Notes: generated from the sequence alone by a model not told the origin. DNA of 14,512 nt from CAHJXF01 sp038240015 (GCA_038240015.1 JBBSEF010000074.1:1-14512); one strand, 5' to 3'. Counted from the first letter of the stretch, positions 1-6,917 are shown. Numbers and translations: made by a program.

Positions 1-947
1 CCGGCGTTGGGCAGGTTCTTCGCGGCGGCGTAGGCCTTGTACTTCTTGATGAACTCGGAGTTGACCGGATTCTTCAACGACTCGAAATAATTCCACGCGG
101 CGAGTTGACCGACGAGAGGTTTCGCGTCGACGCCGCGCAACTCTTCTTCACCGACCGAGAATGCGACCACCGGCACGTCTGTGGCTTTGATGCCCGAGTT
201 GCCGAGTTCCTTGTAGAACGGCACGTTCGAGTCGCCGTTGATGGTGGAGACCACCGCGGTCTTCTTGCCTTCGCTCGAGAACTTCTTGATCTTCGCGATG
301 ATGGTCTGGTAGTCGCTATGACCGAAGGGCGTGTAGTCCTCCATGATGTCGCTCTCGGCGACGCCCTTGGACTTCAGAAACGCCCGCAGGATCTTGTTGG
401 TGGTGCGCGGGTAGACGTAGTCGGTACCGAGCAGCACCCAGCGCTTCGCGCCGCCGCCTTCCTTGCTCATCAGATATTCCACCGCCGGAATCGCCTGCTG
501 ATTGGGCGCAGCGCCGGTGTAGAACACGTTCTTCTCGAGCTCTTCACCTTCGTACTGGACCGGATAGAACAGCAGGCCGTTCAATTCCTTGAACACTGGG
601 TTGACCGATTTGCGCGACACCGAGGTCCAGCAGCCGAACACGACGGCGACCTTGTCCTGCGAGATCAGACCGCGCGCCTTCTCGGCGAACAGCGGCCAGT
701 TGGATGCGGGATCGACCACGACGGGCTCGAGCTTCTTGCCCATCACGCCGCCCTTGGCGTTGATTTCTTCGATCGCCATCAGCACCACGTCCTTCAACGA
801 CGTTTCCGAGATGGCCATCGTGCCCGACAACGAATGCAGCACGCCGACCTTGATGGTGTCGGCCGCTTGTGCCCAGATGCTCGTGCCTAGTCCGGCGACG
901 ACCAGCGACAACGCCAGCGTCGTGTGTATGAATCCTCTCTTGCGCAT
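1..947 (-). CDS. urtA: Urea ABC transporter, periplasmic substrate-binding protein UrtA (3' end outside window)
   Basis: Binds urea (or short amides) in the periplasm and delivers it to the UrtBCDE permease. Translating the minus strand from ATG 947 gives 315 residues without a stop; the family is about 420 long, so the C-terminal quarter lies off the window. Seen: a Sec signal peptide (MRKRG, hydrophobic stretch, AQA just before residue 29), then KVGVLHSLSGTMA near residue 33, GCWTSVSRKSVNPVFKE near 110 and LLFYPVQYEGEE. These are characteristic of UrtA within the type I periplasmic binding proteins (Peripla_BP_5). Start choice: AGGGG at 955-959, seven bases before ATG. The gene is presumably first of a urtABCDE operon continuing to the left. 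Regulation: a sigma-54 type promoter is seen 5' of it (1263-1278), with a leader of about 300 bases. Confidence 0.95.
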   Translation of the reverse strand, partial: MRKRGFIHTTLALSLVVAGLGTSIWAQAADTIKVGVLHSLSGTMAISETSLKDVVLMAIEEINAKGGVMGKKLEPVVVDPASNWPLFAEKARGLISQDKVAVVFGCWTSVSRKSVNPVFKELNGLLFYPVQYEGEELEKNVFYTGAAPNQQAIPAVEYLMSKEGGGAKRWVLLGTDYVYPRTTNKILRAFLKSKGVAESDIMEDYTPFGHSDYQTIIAKIKKFSSEGKKTAVVSTINGDSNVPFYKELGNSGIKATDVPVVAFSVGEEELRGVDAKPLVGQLAAWNYFESLKNPVNSEFIKKYKAYAAAKNLPNA

Positions 948-954
948 GTCAATT

Positions 955-1017
955 CCCCTGTAGCGATGCGCCCGCCGGATGAACACTACGCGTCCCTGCG
1001 GCGGGCATGCGGCAGGG
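955..1017 (-). promoter_or_regulatory. Possible structured urtA leader: H-type pseudoknot and alternative anti-Shine-Dalgarno pairing
   Basis: Read on the minus strand: CCCTGC (1017-1012) can pair with GCAGGG (999-994). GCCCGCC (1006-1000) in the loop can pair with GGCGGGC (976-970) downstream, giving an H-type pseudoknot with 6 and 7 base-pair stems. The same CCCTG (1017-1013) is also complementary to CAGGG (960-956), which contains the urtA ribosome site. So the first stem and a ribosome-site-blocking helix are mutually exclusive. The complementarities are seen; any switching role is inference. The region is GC-rich, so chance pairing is a real alternative. I recognise no known riboswitch class. 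Confidence 0.3.
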
Positions 1018-1262
1018 CGCTTTGGTACGAAAAAGAGTGATGAAGCGGTTCATGCGGAGGCCGCCATCATGTGGACGCTGAAAGAAAAGCACGCCAGCCG
1101 CCGTGAAGACTGATGTCTCTTGCGCGGTCTTTACGGTCTCGTCGTAAGCGATCCAGATCGGACCCGCATCATGGCGAATCGATGCGATGGGAGATGAGTC
1201 TGAGGGACATGCGGCCATGCGTCGGAACACCAGGTGGTATACGAGAACGACGCGGGAACAAC

Positions 1263-1278
1263 AGCACGACGCGTGCCA
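1263..1278 (-). promoter_or_regulatory. Sigma-54 (RpoN) promoter candidate for urtA
   Basis: On the minus strand the site reads TGGCACG-CGTC-GTGCT, against the consensus TGGCACG-N4-TTGCW. It has the invariant GG and GC with the correct spacing and matches 11 of 12 defined bases. It points at urtA and would start transcription near 1252, giving a leader of about 305 bases. Urea uptake genes are commonly under NtrC/RpoN nitrogen control, which fits. No full NtrC dyad was found upstream. Confidence 0.55.
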
Positions 1279-1417
1279 TGTATCGAAGGCCACCCCGATG
1301 CGTGGCACGTCCTCCTATGAAAAAGGATGGGCAATGGCGCGCACGGCGTCCGCCGCACGCAGCGATCTCGATGCTGCGACCGACGCGACCTCGCTCCCAT
1401 CCGGTGCGATGAAGACA

Positions 1418-1451
1418 TGTCGGTGCACGTCCCTGCATCTGTCGGTGCACG
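1418..1451. repeat. Direct repeat TGTCGGTGCACG, two copies 22 bases apart
   Basis: TGTCGGTGCACG occurs at 1418-1429 and again, identically, at 1440-1451. A third partial copy (CCGGTGCG) sits at 1401-1408. The 22-base spacing is about two helical turns, as expected for two protein dimers on one DNA face. The repeat lies about 75-108 bases before the DUF1993 start and about 165-200 bases upstream of the putative urtA sigma-54 start point. It could therefore serve either gene. The binding protein is unknown. Confidence 0.5.
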
Positions 1452-1525
1452 GCCGCCGCACCTGCCGAGGGGAAGCCCGCATCGATGCTCTGCTACATTC
1501 GGAGCTTGTTCGCAAAGGAGCGGCC

Positions 1526-2029
1526 ATGACCTGTTCTCTGCATGCAGTTTCCATTCCGGTATTCACGCGCATGCTCGGCAATCTGGCCGGGCTGCTCGAC
1601 AAAGCCGCGGCCGACGCCGAGGCGCGCAAGATCGAGCCGTCGGTGCTGCTCGAGTCCCGCCTCTATCCCGACATGTTCCCGTTGGGCAAGCAGGTGCAAC
1701 TCGCATGCGATTTCGCGAAGGGCGCGGCCGCGCGATTGGCCGGTGTACCGGTACCCGCATTCCCCGATGAAGAGAAGACGATTCCCGAATTGAAGGAGCG
1801 CATCGCGAAGGTGACCGCCTTCGTCGAAAGCGTGTCGAAGGACGACGTCGATGCCGGAGTTGATCGCGACGTGACGATCAAGATGCGCGATCGCAGCGTC
1901 GAAATGAAAGGCCTGGCCTATCTCAATCAGATGGCGCTACCCAACTTCTATTTCCACGCGACCACCGCCTACGCGATCCTGCGGCACAACGGCGTGGCGG
2001 TGGGCAAACGGGATTTTGTGGGGATCTGA
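1526..2029 (+). CDS. DUF1993 family protein
   Basis: A 167-residue cytoplasmic protein recognised as DUF1993 (PF09351), which is related to the DinB-like four-helix bundles. Its biochemical function is not known to me. Seen: the N-terminal MTCSLHAVSIPVFTRMLGNL and the family's characteristic C-terminal stretch from about residue 140 (FYFHATTAYAILRHNGV followed by GKRDFVG), with histidines 144 and 154 as possible metal or active-site ligands. The frame is open further upstream, to 1187, but the strong ribosome site AAAGGAG at 1514-1520, five bases before ATG 1526, and the usual family length fix the start. The gene stands alone and converges on the PEP-CTERM gene. A decayed copy of its last codons lies at 3074-3156. 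Confidence 0.88.
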   Translation: MTCSLHAVSIPVFTRMLGNLAGLLDKAAADAEARKIEPSVLLESRLYPDMFPLGKQVQLACDFAKGAAARLAGVPVPAFPDEEKTIPELKERIAKVTAFVESVSKDDVDAGVDRDVTIKMRDRSVEMKGLAYLNQMALPNFYFHATTAYAILRHNGVAVGKRDFVGI

Positions 2030-2078
2030 GGCAGTCCGCGGAAACGTCCTGTATCCGATCATTCACAAGGCGGTTCCC

Positions 2079-2110
2079 AAAAAAACAAAGGCCCGCAATG
2101 CGGGCCTTTG
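2079..2110 (-). terminator. Intrinsic terminator of the PEP-CTERM gene
   Basis: On the minus strand there is a perfect 11-base-pair stem (CAAAGGCCCGC, 2110-2100, and its complement, 2096-2086) with a 3-base loop, followed directly by seven T (2085-2079). It sits 20 bases after the PEP-CTERM stop codon. In the other direction there is no T-run beyond TTTG, so it would stop DUF1993 transcripts only weakly. Confidence 0.92.
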
Positions 2111-2129
2111 AACTGATGCGCGAAACGAA

Positions 2130-2906
2130 TTACTGTTTGCGACGACGCGCCGCCCCGAGTCCGATCAAGCCGAGTGCCAGCAACGCCATGGTTTCCGGCT
2201 CGGGCGCAGGGTTGATGGAAGCGAAGCTTCCGCCTTGAAGGAACACACCCGAGTCGAGGCTTGCATCGCCCACATCTTGGATAAGGAACTCGAAGTGGTT
2301 CAAGCCGACGAGACCCGTTGCGCTTGCGGTCAGCACCGTCGTCAGCCCGTCGTATTGCGTGTCGAGGTTCAACGAGTTAGGTGCAGTGTTGTTGCGGTAA
2401 AACGCCGCGTTCTTGCCGAGGTTCACGTTGTTGATCGTCACGGCGTCGCCGTTAGGCAGCAGCGCAATGTTCACGCCATTGAGCAAGAGCACGAATTTGT
2501 CGTTGAACTGGCTGTTGACGAACTCGTTGTACTCCTCCGATGCGAACACGTATTTGAAGAAAATATTTCCGGTGATCGTCGTGAAATCGAATTGCAGCGA
2601 GGTCGTGGTTCCCGGCCCGGTACAACCGGTTTGATCGTTGGGTCCGGGCGCGCAGTCCACAGTACCCGTGGTCAGCAGCACGCCGCTGTCGATGCCGATG
2701 GCGCCCAGCGCGCCGGCGAACGTGCCGGCGCCAGTGAGCGAAGCGGCGCTAAGCGTCGCGTTGGAAATGGTCACGCCCACGCCGCCCAGTGCATTGGCAA
2801 GCGCGGTCGCGCTGTTGCTTGCAGCGACCGTCAACGCGTGGGCCGACCCGGCCGACAGCGCGAGGCATGCGGCTGCAGAGACGAAACTCGATTTGAGAAG
2901 ATTCAT
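2130..2906 (-). CDS. PEP-CTERM sorted 'choice-of-anchor L' domain surface protein
   Basis: A 258-residue exported protein, presumably cut and anchored by exosortase A. Order of parts: signal peptide 1-24 (MNLLKSSF, hydrophobic core, AHA cleavage site); choice-of-anchor L domain about 40-230, with the diagnostic FKYVFASEEYNEFVNSQFND (117-136) and a VTINNVNLG block; PEP at 235-237; a hydrophobic helix 240-253; and a basic end, RRRK 254-257. Two close cysteines (85 and 95) could form a disulfide. The frame opens at 2936, but ATG 2906 has the ribosome site AGGGAA and a signal peptide right at the N-terminus. The sigma-54 site would start transcription near 2942, too close for an ATG at 2936. The gene is monocistronic, with its own terminator. 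It probably belongs to the exopolysaccharide/PEP-CTERM system whose cluster begins at 8187; the ligand or role of the domain is unknown. Confidence 0.93.
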   Translation of the reverse strand: MNLLKSSFVSAAACLALSAGSAHALTVAASNSATALANALGGVGVTISNATLSAASLTGAGTFAGALGAIGIDSGVLLTTGTVDCAPGPNDQTGCTGPGTTTSLQFDFTTITGNIFFKYVFASEEYNEFVNSQFNDKFVLLLNGVNIALLPNGDAVTINNVNLGKNAAFYRNNTAPNSLNLDTQYDGLTTVLTASATGLVGLNHFEFLIQDVGDASLDSGVFLQGGSFASINPAPEPETMALLALGLIGLGAARRRKQ

Positions 2907-2952
2907 TTTGTTTTCCCTGGAGAAATAAAAGTACATATGACATCAAGGGTTA

Positions 2953-2968
2953 AGCGAAAGGCGTGCCA
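2953..2968 (-). promoter_or_regulatory. Sigma-54 (RpoN) promoter of the PEP-CTERM gene
   Basis: On the minus strand the site reads TTGGCACG-CCTT-TCGCT, matching 11 of 12 defined bases of TGGCACG-N4-TTGCW, with a pyrimidine before TGG and the invariant GG and GC at the right spacing. The expected start point is near 2942, giving a compact leader of about 36 bases to ATG 2906. PEP-CTERM genes in several betaproteobacteria are known to be controlled by the PrsK/PrsR two-component system with RpoN, which fits. PrsR sites were not identified. Confidence 0.75.
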
Positions 2969-3073
2969 AGTAAATGAAACTCTTTTAAAACAACGACTTG
3001 CGTGCACTTCCGCTAGCTCAATTGCGATGCGATGTAAATAATCCCGACAAAAACACCTTCCCCCCAACCCATT

Positions 3074-3156
3074 TTCTATTCCCCATCACGACCGCTTACT
3101 TGATCCTGCGGCACAACGGCGTGGCGGTGGGCAAGCGGGACTTCGTGGGAATCCGA
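3074..3156 (+). pseudogene. Remnant of the 3' end of a second DUF1993 gene
   Basis: Bases 3088-3156 align with the last 23 codons of the DUF1993 gene (1961-2029) at 60 of 69 positions. The remnant still reads TTAYLILRHNGVAVGKRDFVGI. Weaker similarity runs back to 3074 with a one-base deletion. The stop TGA has become CGA, and the first roughly 140 codons are absent. Six of the eight coding differences are silent (third-base), and the other two fall in one codon (Ala to Leu). So the two copies diverged while both were under protein-level selection, before this one was lost. Confidence 0.8.
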
Positions 3157-3184
3157 GAACAGGTTCGGAGGGCGCCGCGAGAAC

Positions 3185-4066
3185 TCACGACGCTTGATCG
3201 CTGCAGCACTGCCGGAAGAAAGCTTCGCCCGCGGTCCGCGCCCGCGAGACACTGGACTCGGGAAGCTGCTTGATCAATTGCGTTGCAAGCAGCGACAAAT
3301 CGGGATCGGTGTGGTTCGCTCGCGCCAGCGCGATATCGTAGGCGAGCGAGGCCTCGAGGTTCTGCGGAGCCACGATGCCATTGAAGTACGCCACGCCGAG
3401 AAACTCCAGTGCATCGCGATTGTTCTGCATCGCGGCTTGCGTCAGAAAATCGATCGCCTGATTTTTCCACGCGATGACATTCGGGTCGGGGTCGTCGGCT
3501 TGAAGATCGTATGGCTTGCCATACGGGCCCTCGATATAAAAGTCGACCTGCGCATTGGCATTTCCGCTTCGTGCGGCAAGCAAAAGAAAATGAAGCCGCT
3601 CATCGACCTCCGCGGGACTGACGGCGACGCAGAGTTCCCGAAGCGTTCGAGTCCGGGTCGCGATCGACCCTCTCATCTCATCGCTCGTCGCTGTTAAAGG
3701 ACCGCGAAGCGAACGTTCGTTTTCATCCGCGCGTGCGCAAAACGCCTCGGCTTGATAGACGCGATAGGCGGCGCGAGGGTCGCCGGTTCGAGCGGCATGC
3801 GACCAGCGATCGACGAATGCACGGACCGGCAGGCCGTCGAGTTCGACTGGTGCGTCGCTAGCGCGCGGCGGCTTGAGGCGCGCGGGCTTTTCGATGGCCG
3901 ATGCGGTCTGCAGATCTTGCGCGAGGAACGATTCTCGCGGGGGGTACCGCGGCGTCGACACGACGATTTGCGCCGTGCGCGTCTTTGGATCGGACTCGGA
4001 TCGATCGATGACCACTGCGATCGTGATCGCGACCGATGCTCCAACGATTACAGAGATGCGCCTCAT
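3185..4066 (-). CDS. Exported or membrane-anchored protein with a Sel1-like repeat
   Basis: Not recognised as a named protein; 293 residues. Seen: a short basic start and hydrophobic segment (MRRISVIVGASVAITIAVVI, residues 1-20), either an uncleaved anchor or a signal peptide; a low-complexity linker to about 75; then an alpha-helical region. Residues about 204-250 (AIDFLTQAAMQNNRDALEFL, then AYFNG and LEASLAYDIALA) match the Sel1/TPR-like pattern, and 158-175 (LHFLLLAARSGNANAQVDF) could be a preceding degenerate repeat. Four cysteines (110, 146, 287, 288) suggest disulfides outside the cytoplasm. Sel1 proteins usually act as protein-interaction scaffolds; no partner can be named here. ATG 4066 lacks a clear ribosome site, so the start is moderately certain. 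The gene stands 98 bases after the acetyltransferase gene and may have its own promoter. Confidence 0.72.
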   Translation of the reverse strand: MRRISVIVGASVAITIAVVIDRSESDPKTRTAQIVVSTPRYPPRESFLAQDLQTASAIEKPARLKPPRASDAPVELDGLPVRAFVDRWSHAARTGDPRAAYRVYQAEAFCARADENERSLRGPLTATSDEMRGSIATRTRTLRELCVAVSPAEVDERLHFLLLAARSGNANAQVDFYIEGPYGKPYDLQADDPDPNVIAWKNQAIDFLTQAAMQNNRDALEFLGVAYFNGIVAPQNLEASLAYDIALARANHTDPDLSLLATQLIKQLPESSVSRARTAGEAFFRQCCSDQAS

Positions 4067-4164
4067 TGTGAGTGGCAGGGTGTGGTTCGACTACCGGTAC
4101 TCTACTATTCACTTCGACGAAAGGCATGTTGTCGCAATATCTTGCCTCGTGAACGCCGGCTCGC

Positions 4165-4647
4165 TTACAACGCCTTGCGATACACGACGAAGTCCGATCG
4201 CTCCGCGACTTGGTCATACAAGCGCATCGCGACCTGATTGGTCTCGCGCGTCTGCCAATACACGCGTTCGGCCCCCGCCATGCGCGCTTGTTCGTAAACC
4301 GCTTCGATCAGCGCGCGACCCACACCGGTTCCGCGCGCCGCTTCAACCGTGAAGAGGTCTTGCAGATAACAGACCGGCGCGATCTGTATGGTGCTGCGAT
4401 GAAAGAGATGGTGCGCGAGACCCAGCAACTTGCCGGCGCTTTCGGCGACGAGTGCATGCACGGGTTCGTGTTCATCGAAGAAGCGTGACCAGGTCGTCTG
4501 CGTGATTTGCGAGGGCAGCACGGTCGAACCTTCTCTACCGTAGAAGGCGTTGTAGCCATTCCAGAGCGGCAGCCACGCGCTGAAATCTTCGGGGACGATA
4601 GAGCGAACGATGAAGCGTCGAGTCGCGTCAACTCTTGTAGAAGACAT
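4165..4647 (-). CDS. GNAT family N-acetyltransferase
   Basis: A 160-residue cytoplasmic enzyme of the GNAT superfamily, which moves an acetyl group from acetyl-CoA to an amine; the substrate is unknown. Seen: beta-strand start FIVRSIVPEDFSAWLPLW, the central LLGLAHHLFH, and motif A with the acetyl-CoA phosphate loop RGTGVGRAL preceded by DLFTVEAA. The end is ETNQVAMRLYDQVA and DFVVYRKAL, typical of motif B. The length is usual for a single-domain GNAT. The frame is open to 4695, but ATG 4647 gives a normal N-terminus with a weak ribosome site (GGCGGA). This start lies inside the end of the DUF3455 lipoprotein gene (20-base overlap), so the two are probably translated from one message with coupling. 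Confidence 0.9.
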   Translation of the reverse strand: MSSTRVDATRRFIVRSIVPEDFSAWLPLWNGYNAFYGREGSTVLPSQITQTTWSRFFDEHEPVHALVAESAGKLLGLAHHLFHRSTIQIAPVCYLQDLFTVEAARGTGVGRALIEAVYEQARMAGAERVYWQTRETNQVAMRLYDQVAERSDFVVYRKAL

Positions 4648-5170
4648 AGTCCGCCGAATAGCGCACCTGCTTCTTGCCCGCGACGCTACCCGCATTGCAC
4701 GGGTCGGAGGGCGCGACGCCGGCGTTAGTGTTGATACGCTGAATGTAGGTCACACCGTTGAGCGCGCCGCTGCCCGGGCTCGGAACGGCCTGTACCAATT
4801 GCCACGGGATGTTGCCCGCCGTCGGCGCAGGCGCCGTGGCCAGTTGCTTTCCGGTCACCTTGCTGCCATCGCCGTGCTCCCAGGTCGGTCCGCCGTAATA
4901 CTTGCCGACGATCGCGTCGTTCTTGTCGCGCAGCACCGCGTCGGGTGAAGCAAGCACCCAATCGAAGCCCGACGCATCGGACTTGGCACGGCATTCGTAA
5001 TTCAAGAGTCCCGATCCTTTGAGGAAGTACGCAACGCTGTTTCCCGAGGGAACCGAAATTGCCGCAGGTACTCCGGGCGCTTTCATCATGCCCAACGAAC
5101 CCATGCCGCTGCATGCGGACAATACGATGGGCAGCGCGGCGATTGCGAGTGGGCGTGTGATCGACTTCAT
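4628..5170 (-). CDS. DUF3455 domain lipoprotein
   Basis: A 180-residue lipoprotein of unknown function. Seen: a type II signal peptide with lipobox LSAC ending at Cys20; the next residue is Ser, which suggests the outer membrane. The DUF3455 (PF11937) body follows: VPSGNSVAYFLKGSGLLNYEC near 40-60, DWVLASPDAVLRDKNDAIVG near 70-88, then YYGGPTWEHGDGSKVTGKQ, NIPWQLVQ, GVTYIQRINTNAGVAPSDPC, and a closing RYSADYVFYKS. Start choice: AGGAGAAC seven bases before ATG 5170. Downstream the GNAT gene overlaps it by 20 bases. Upstream lies a 125-base gap to aceB without a strong terminator, so it may be expressed with aceB or from its own weak promoter. Confidence 0.9.
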   Translation of the reverse strand: MKSITRPLAIAALPIVLSACSGMGSLGMMKAPGVPAAISVPSGNSVAYFLKGSGLLNYECRAKSDASGFDWVLASPDAVLRDKNDAIVGKYYGGPTWEHGDGSKVTGKQLATAPAPTAGNIPWQLVQAVPSPGSGALNGVTYIQRINTNAGVAPSDPCNAGSVAGKKQVRYSADYVFYKS

Positions 5171-5295
5171 CGTTGTTCTCCTGGTTGATCAAATGGAATA
5201 ACACCGGTCGCTGATGCTGACTGCAGAGCCTGCCAACAGCAGCTTCTTTGAGTGCAGACGGATGAGTGGCGGCATCGCTGGAGCGCGATCCCGAT

Positions 5296-6885
5296 TCAGA
5301 TCTCCTCATACAACGGTAATGTAAGAAATTCTTCGAAGGCTTGCTGCGTGCTCATCGTCGTGAAGATCGCCGCCGCGCGATCGAACTGGCCCTCGAATTT
5401 TCCCGCTTTGATCTTCGCGAGCTCTTGGGGCACCAGCGACTTCACGAGTTCAGCCGTGATCTTGCGCCCGTCGTCGAGCACGCCTTTGGGCGAGCGTATC
5501 CATTGCCACACCTGACTGCGGCTGATCTCGGCGGTGGCCGCGTCTTCCATCAGATTGTGAATCGGCACGCAACCATTACCCGAGAGCCATGCGCCGAGGT
5601 AGTGGATGCCGACGTTGATGTTCATGCGCAGACCGAATTCGGTGATCGGTGATTCGGGTTGAAAGTTCAAGAGATCGTCCGCGGTGACTTGCACCTCGGG
5701 CTTCTGCTTTGCGAATTGATTCGGCTTGTCGCCTAGCACGTCGATGAATTCCTTCATCGATGCTTCGACCAGGCCCGGATGCGCAACCCATCCGCCGTCG
5801 TAGCCGTCGATCGCATCGCGCCTCTTGTCGGCGATGATGCCGGCCATCGCGACGGCGTTTCTCTCCGGATCGTTCTTGATCGGAATCAATGCGCTCATGC
5901 CGCCGATCGCAGGCGCGCCGCGCTTGTGGCAGATCTGGAGCAGCAGCAACGCGTACGCGCGCATGAAGGGCGCGGTCATCGTGACCTTGACCCGATCGGC
6001 CAGACAAAAACCCTTGTCGAGCTTGAACTTCTTGATGCACGAAAAGATGTAGTCCCAGCGGCCCGCGTTCAGACCGGCCGAGTGCTCGCGCAATTCGTAG
6101 AGGATCTCTTCCATTTCGAACGCGGCGAGGATGGTCTCGATCAGCACCGTGGCCTTGATCGTTCCCTGCGGCAGGCCGAGCTCGTCTTCTGCCATCACGA
6201 AGATGTCGTTCCACAAGCGCGCTTCGAGATGCGACTCGATCTTCGGCAGATAGAAGTACGGGCCTGCGCCGCGGTCGATCAATTCCTTCGCGTTGTGAAA
6301 AAGAAAGAGTGCGAAGTCGAAAATGCCTCCAGAGACGCGCTTGCCATCGATCAGTACGTGCTTCTCGTCGAGATGCCAGCCGCGCGGGCGCACCTGCAAG
6401 GTCGCGACGGTGTCGTTGAGCTTGTAGGTCTTGGCGCCGGCCGGCGTTTGTTGTTCGAGGGTCAGCGTGCGGCGGATCGCCTTCTTCAGATTGATCTGCC
6501 CCTGGATCTGGTTCGTCCAGTTGGGCGTGTTGCTATCCTCGAAGTCGGTCATGTAGCTGTCGGCGCCCGAGTTGTAGGCGTTGATGATCATCTTCGCTTC
6601 GACCGGACCGGTGATTTCGACCCGGCGGCATTCGAGCGCTTTCGGAATCGGCGCGATCTTCCAATCGCTGTCGCGTATCGATTTCGTCTCGGCGAGAAAG
6701 TCGGGACGCTCGCCCGCGTCGAGCCGCTTGGCGAGCTCGGCGCGCGCAGCGAGCAGTTCGTGACGGCGCGGGTCGAATGCGCGAGAGAGTTTGGCGACGA
6801 GCGCGAGCGCGTCGGGCGTGAGGATTTCCGCGAACTCGGGGGTGACCTCGGCGTTGATCGTCACGCCTTCCGGCAGCTTGGACAT
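5296..6885 (-). CDS. aceB: Malate synthase A
   Basis: Condenses glyoxylate with acetyl-CoA to malate in the glyoxylate bypass; cytoplasmic. The 529-residue length is right for the short A-type enzyme. Seen: TDFEDSNTPNWTNQIQGQ near 113-130; the VRPRGWHL block with Arg166; TVLIETILAAFEMEEILYEL with the metal ligand Glu250; GRWDYIFS with metal ligand Asp278; GGMSALIPIKND; and HNLMEDAATAEISRSQVWQW with the catalytic-base candidate Asp448. All key residues are present. Start choice: GGAG five bases before ATG 6885. Isocitrate lyase (aceA) is not next to it. It lies 66 bases after the haloacid dehalogenase gene, and a REP-like hairpin sits in that gap. A role in 2-carbon or fatty acid use is established for the family; regulation is not visible here. 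Confidence 0.97.
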   Translation of the reverse strand: MSKLPEGVTINAEVTPEFAEILTPDALALVAKLSRAFDPRRHELLAARAELAKRLDAGERPDFLAETKSIRDSDWKIAPIPKALECRRVEITGPVEAKMIINAYNSGADSYMTDFEDSNTPNWTNQIQGQINLKKAIRRTLTLEQQTPAGAKTYKLNDTVATLQVRPRGWHLDEKHVLIDGKRVSGGIFDFALFLFHNAKELIDRGAGPYFYLPKIESHLEARLWNDIFVMAEDELGLPQGTIKATVLIETILAAFEMEEILYELREHSAGLNAGRWDYIFSCIKKFKLDKGFCLADRVKVTMTAPFMRAYALLLLQICHKRGAPAIGGMSALIPIKNDPERNAVAMAGIIADKRRDAIDGYDGGWVAHPGLVEASMKEFIDVLGDKPNQFAKQKPEVQVTADDLLNFQPESPITEFGLRMNINVGIHYLGAWLSGNGCVPIHNLMEDAATAEISRSQVWQWIRSPKGVLDDGRKITAELVKSLVPQELAKIKAGKFEGQFDRAAAIFTTMSTQQAFEEFLTLPLYEEI

Positions 6886-6917
6886 GAAAACTCCGTTGAA
6901 TGAAAGTGTCTGCCGGA

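Larger units (their letters stand above)
948..1525. other. Intergenic regulatory region between urtA and the DUF1993 gene
   Basis: This 578-base stretch separates two divergent genes. Open frames cross it on both strands, but none has a ribosome site plus recognisable protein, and none resembles a family, so I call no gene here. It holds a sigma-54 promoter candidate reading towards urtA, a structured leader next to the urtA ribosome site, and two 12-base direct repeats nearer the DUF1993 gene. A possible -10 (TACATT, 1494-1499) for DUF1993 has no convincing -35 partner. Confidence 0.7.

Noticed and set aside
948..1252. Guanidine-type (ykkC) riboswitch in the urtA leader
   Set aside because: I do not recognise the conserved core sequences of that class; only the generic pseudoknot described above is visible.
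949..1308. Open frame of 119 codons on the minus strand upstream of urtA
   Set aside because: No ribosome site and no family resemblance; it covers the sigma-54 site and leader and is better explained as non-coding.
1303..1318. Second TGGCACG, on the plus strand, as a sigma-54 site for DUF1993
   Set aside because: The -12 half reads CCTAT, without the required GC; only the -24 half matches.
1399..1462. NtrC-type dyad (GCACC..GGTGC) upstream of the urtA promoter
   Set aside because: GGTGC half-sites occur several times, but only as direct repeats or in the outward orientation (GGTGC..GCACC); no properly spaced dyad was found.
1187..1525. N-terminal extension of the DUF1993 frame
   Set aside because: The extension is unlike the family, and a strong AAAGGAG stands right before ATG 1526.
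2907..2936. Upstream start (ATG 2936) for the PEP-CTERM gene
   Set aside because: It would put ten residues before the signal peptide, and the sigma-54 start point would leave only about five bases of leader.
4986..5001. TTGGCACG inside the lipoprotein gene as a sigma-54 site
   Set aside because: The -12 half lacks GC, and it lies within coding sequence in an orientation that serves no gene start nearby.
5779..6903. Open frame (374 codons) antisense to malate synthase
   Set aside because: It lies wholly over a gene with complete catalytic residues, and the composition is antisense-like.
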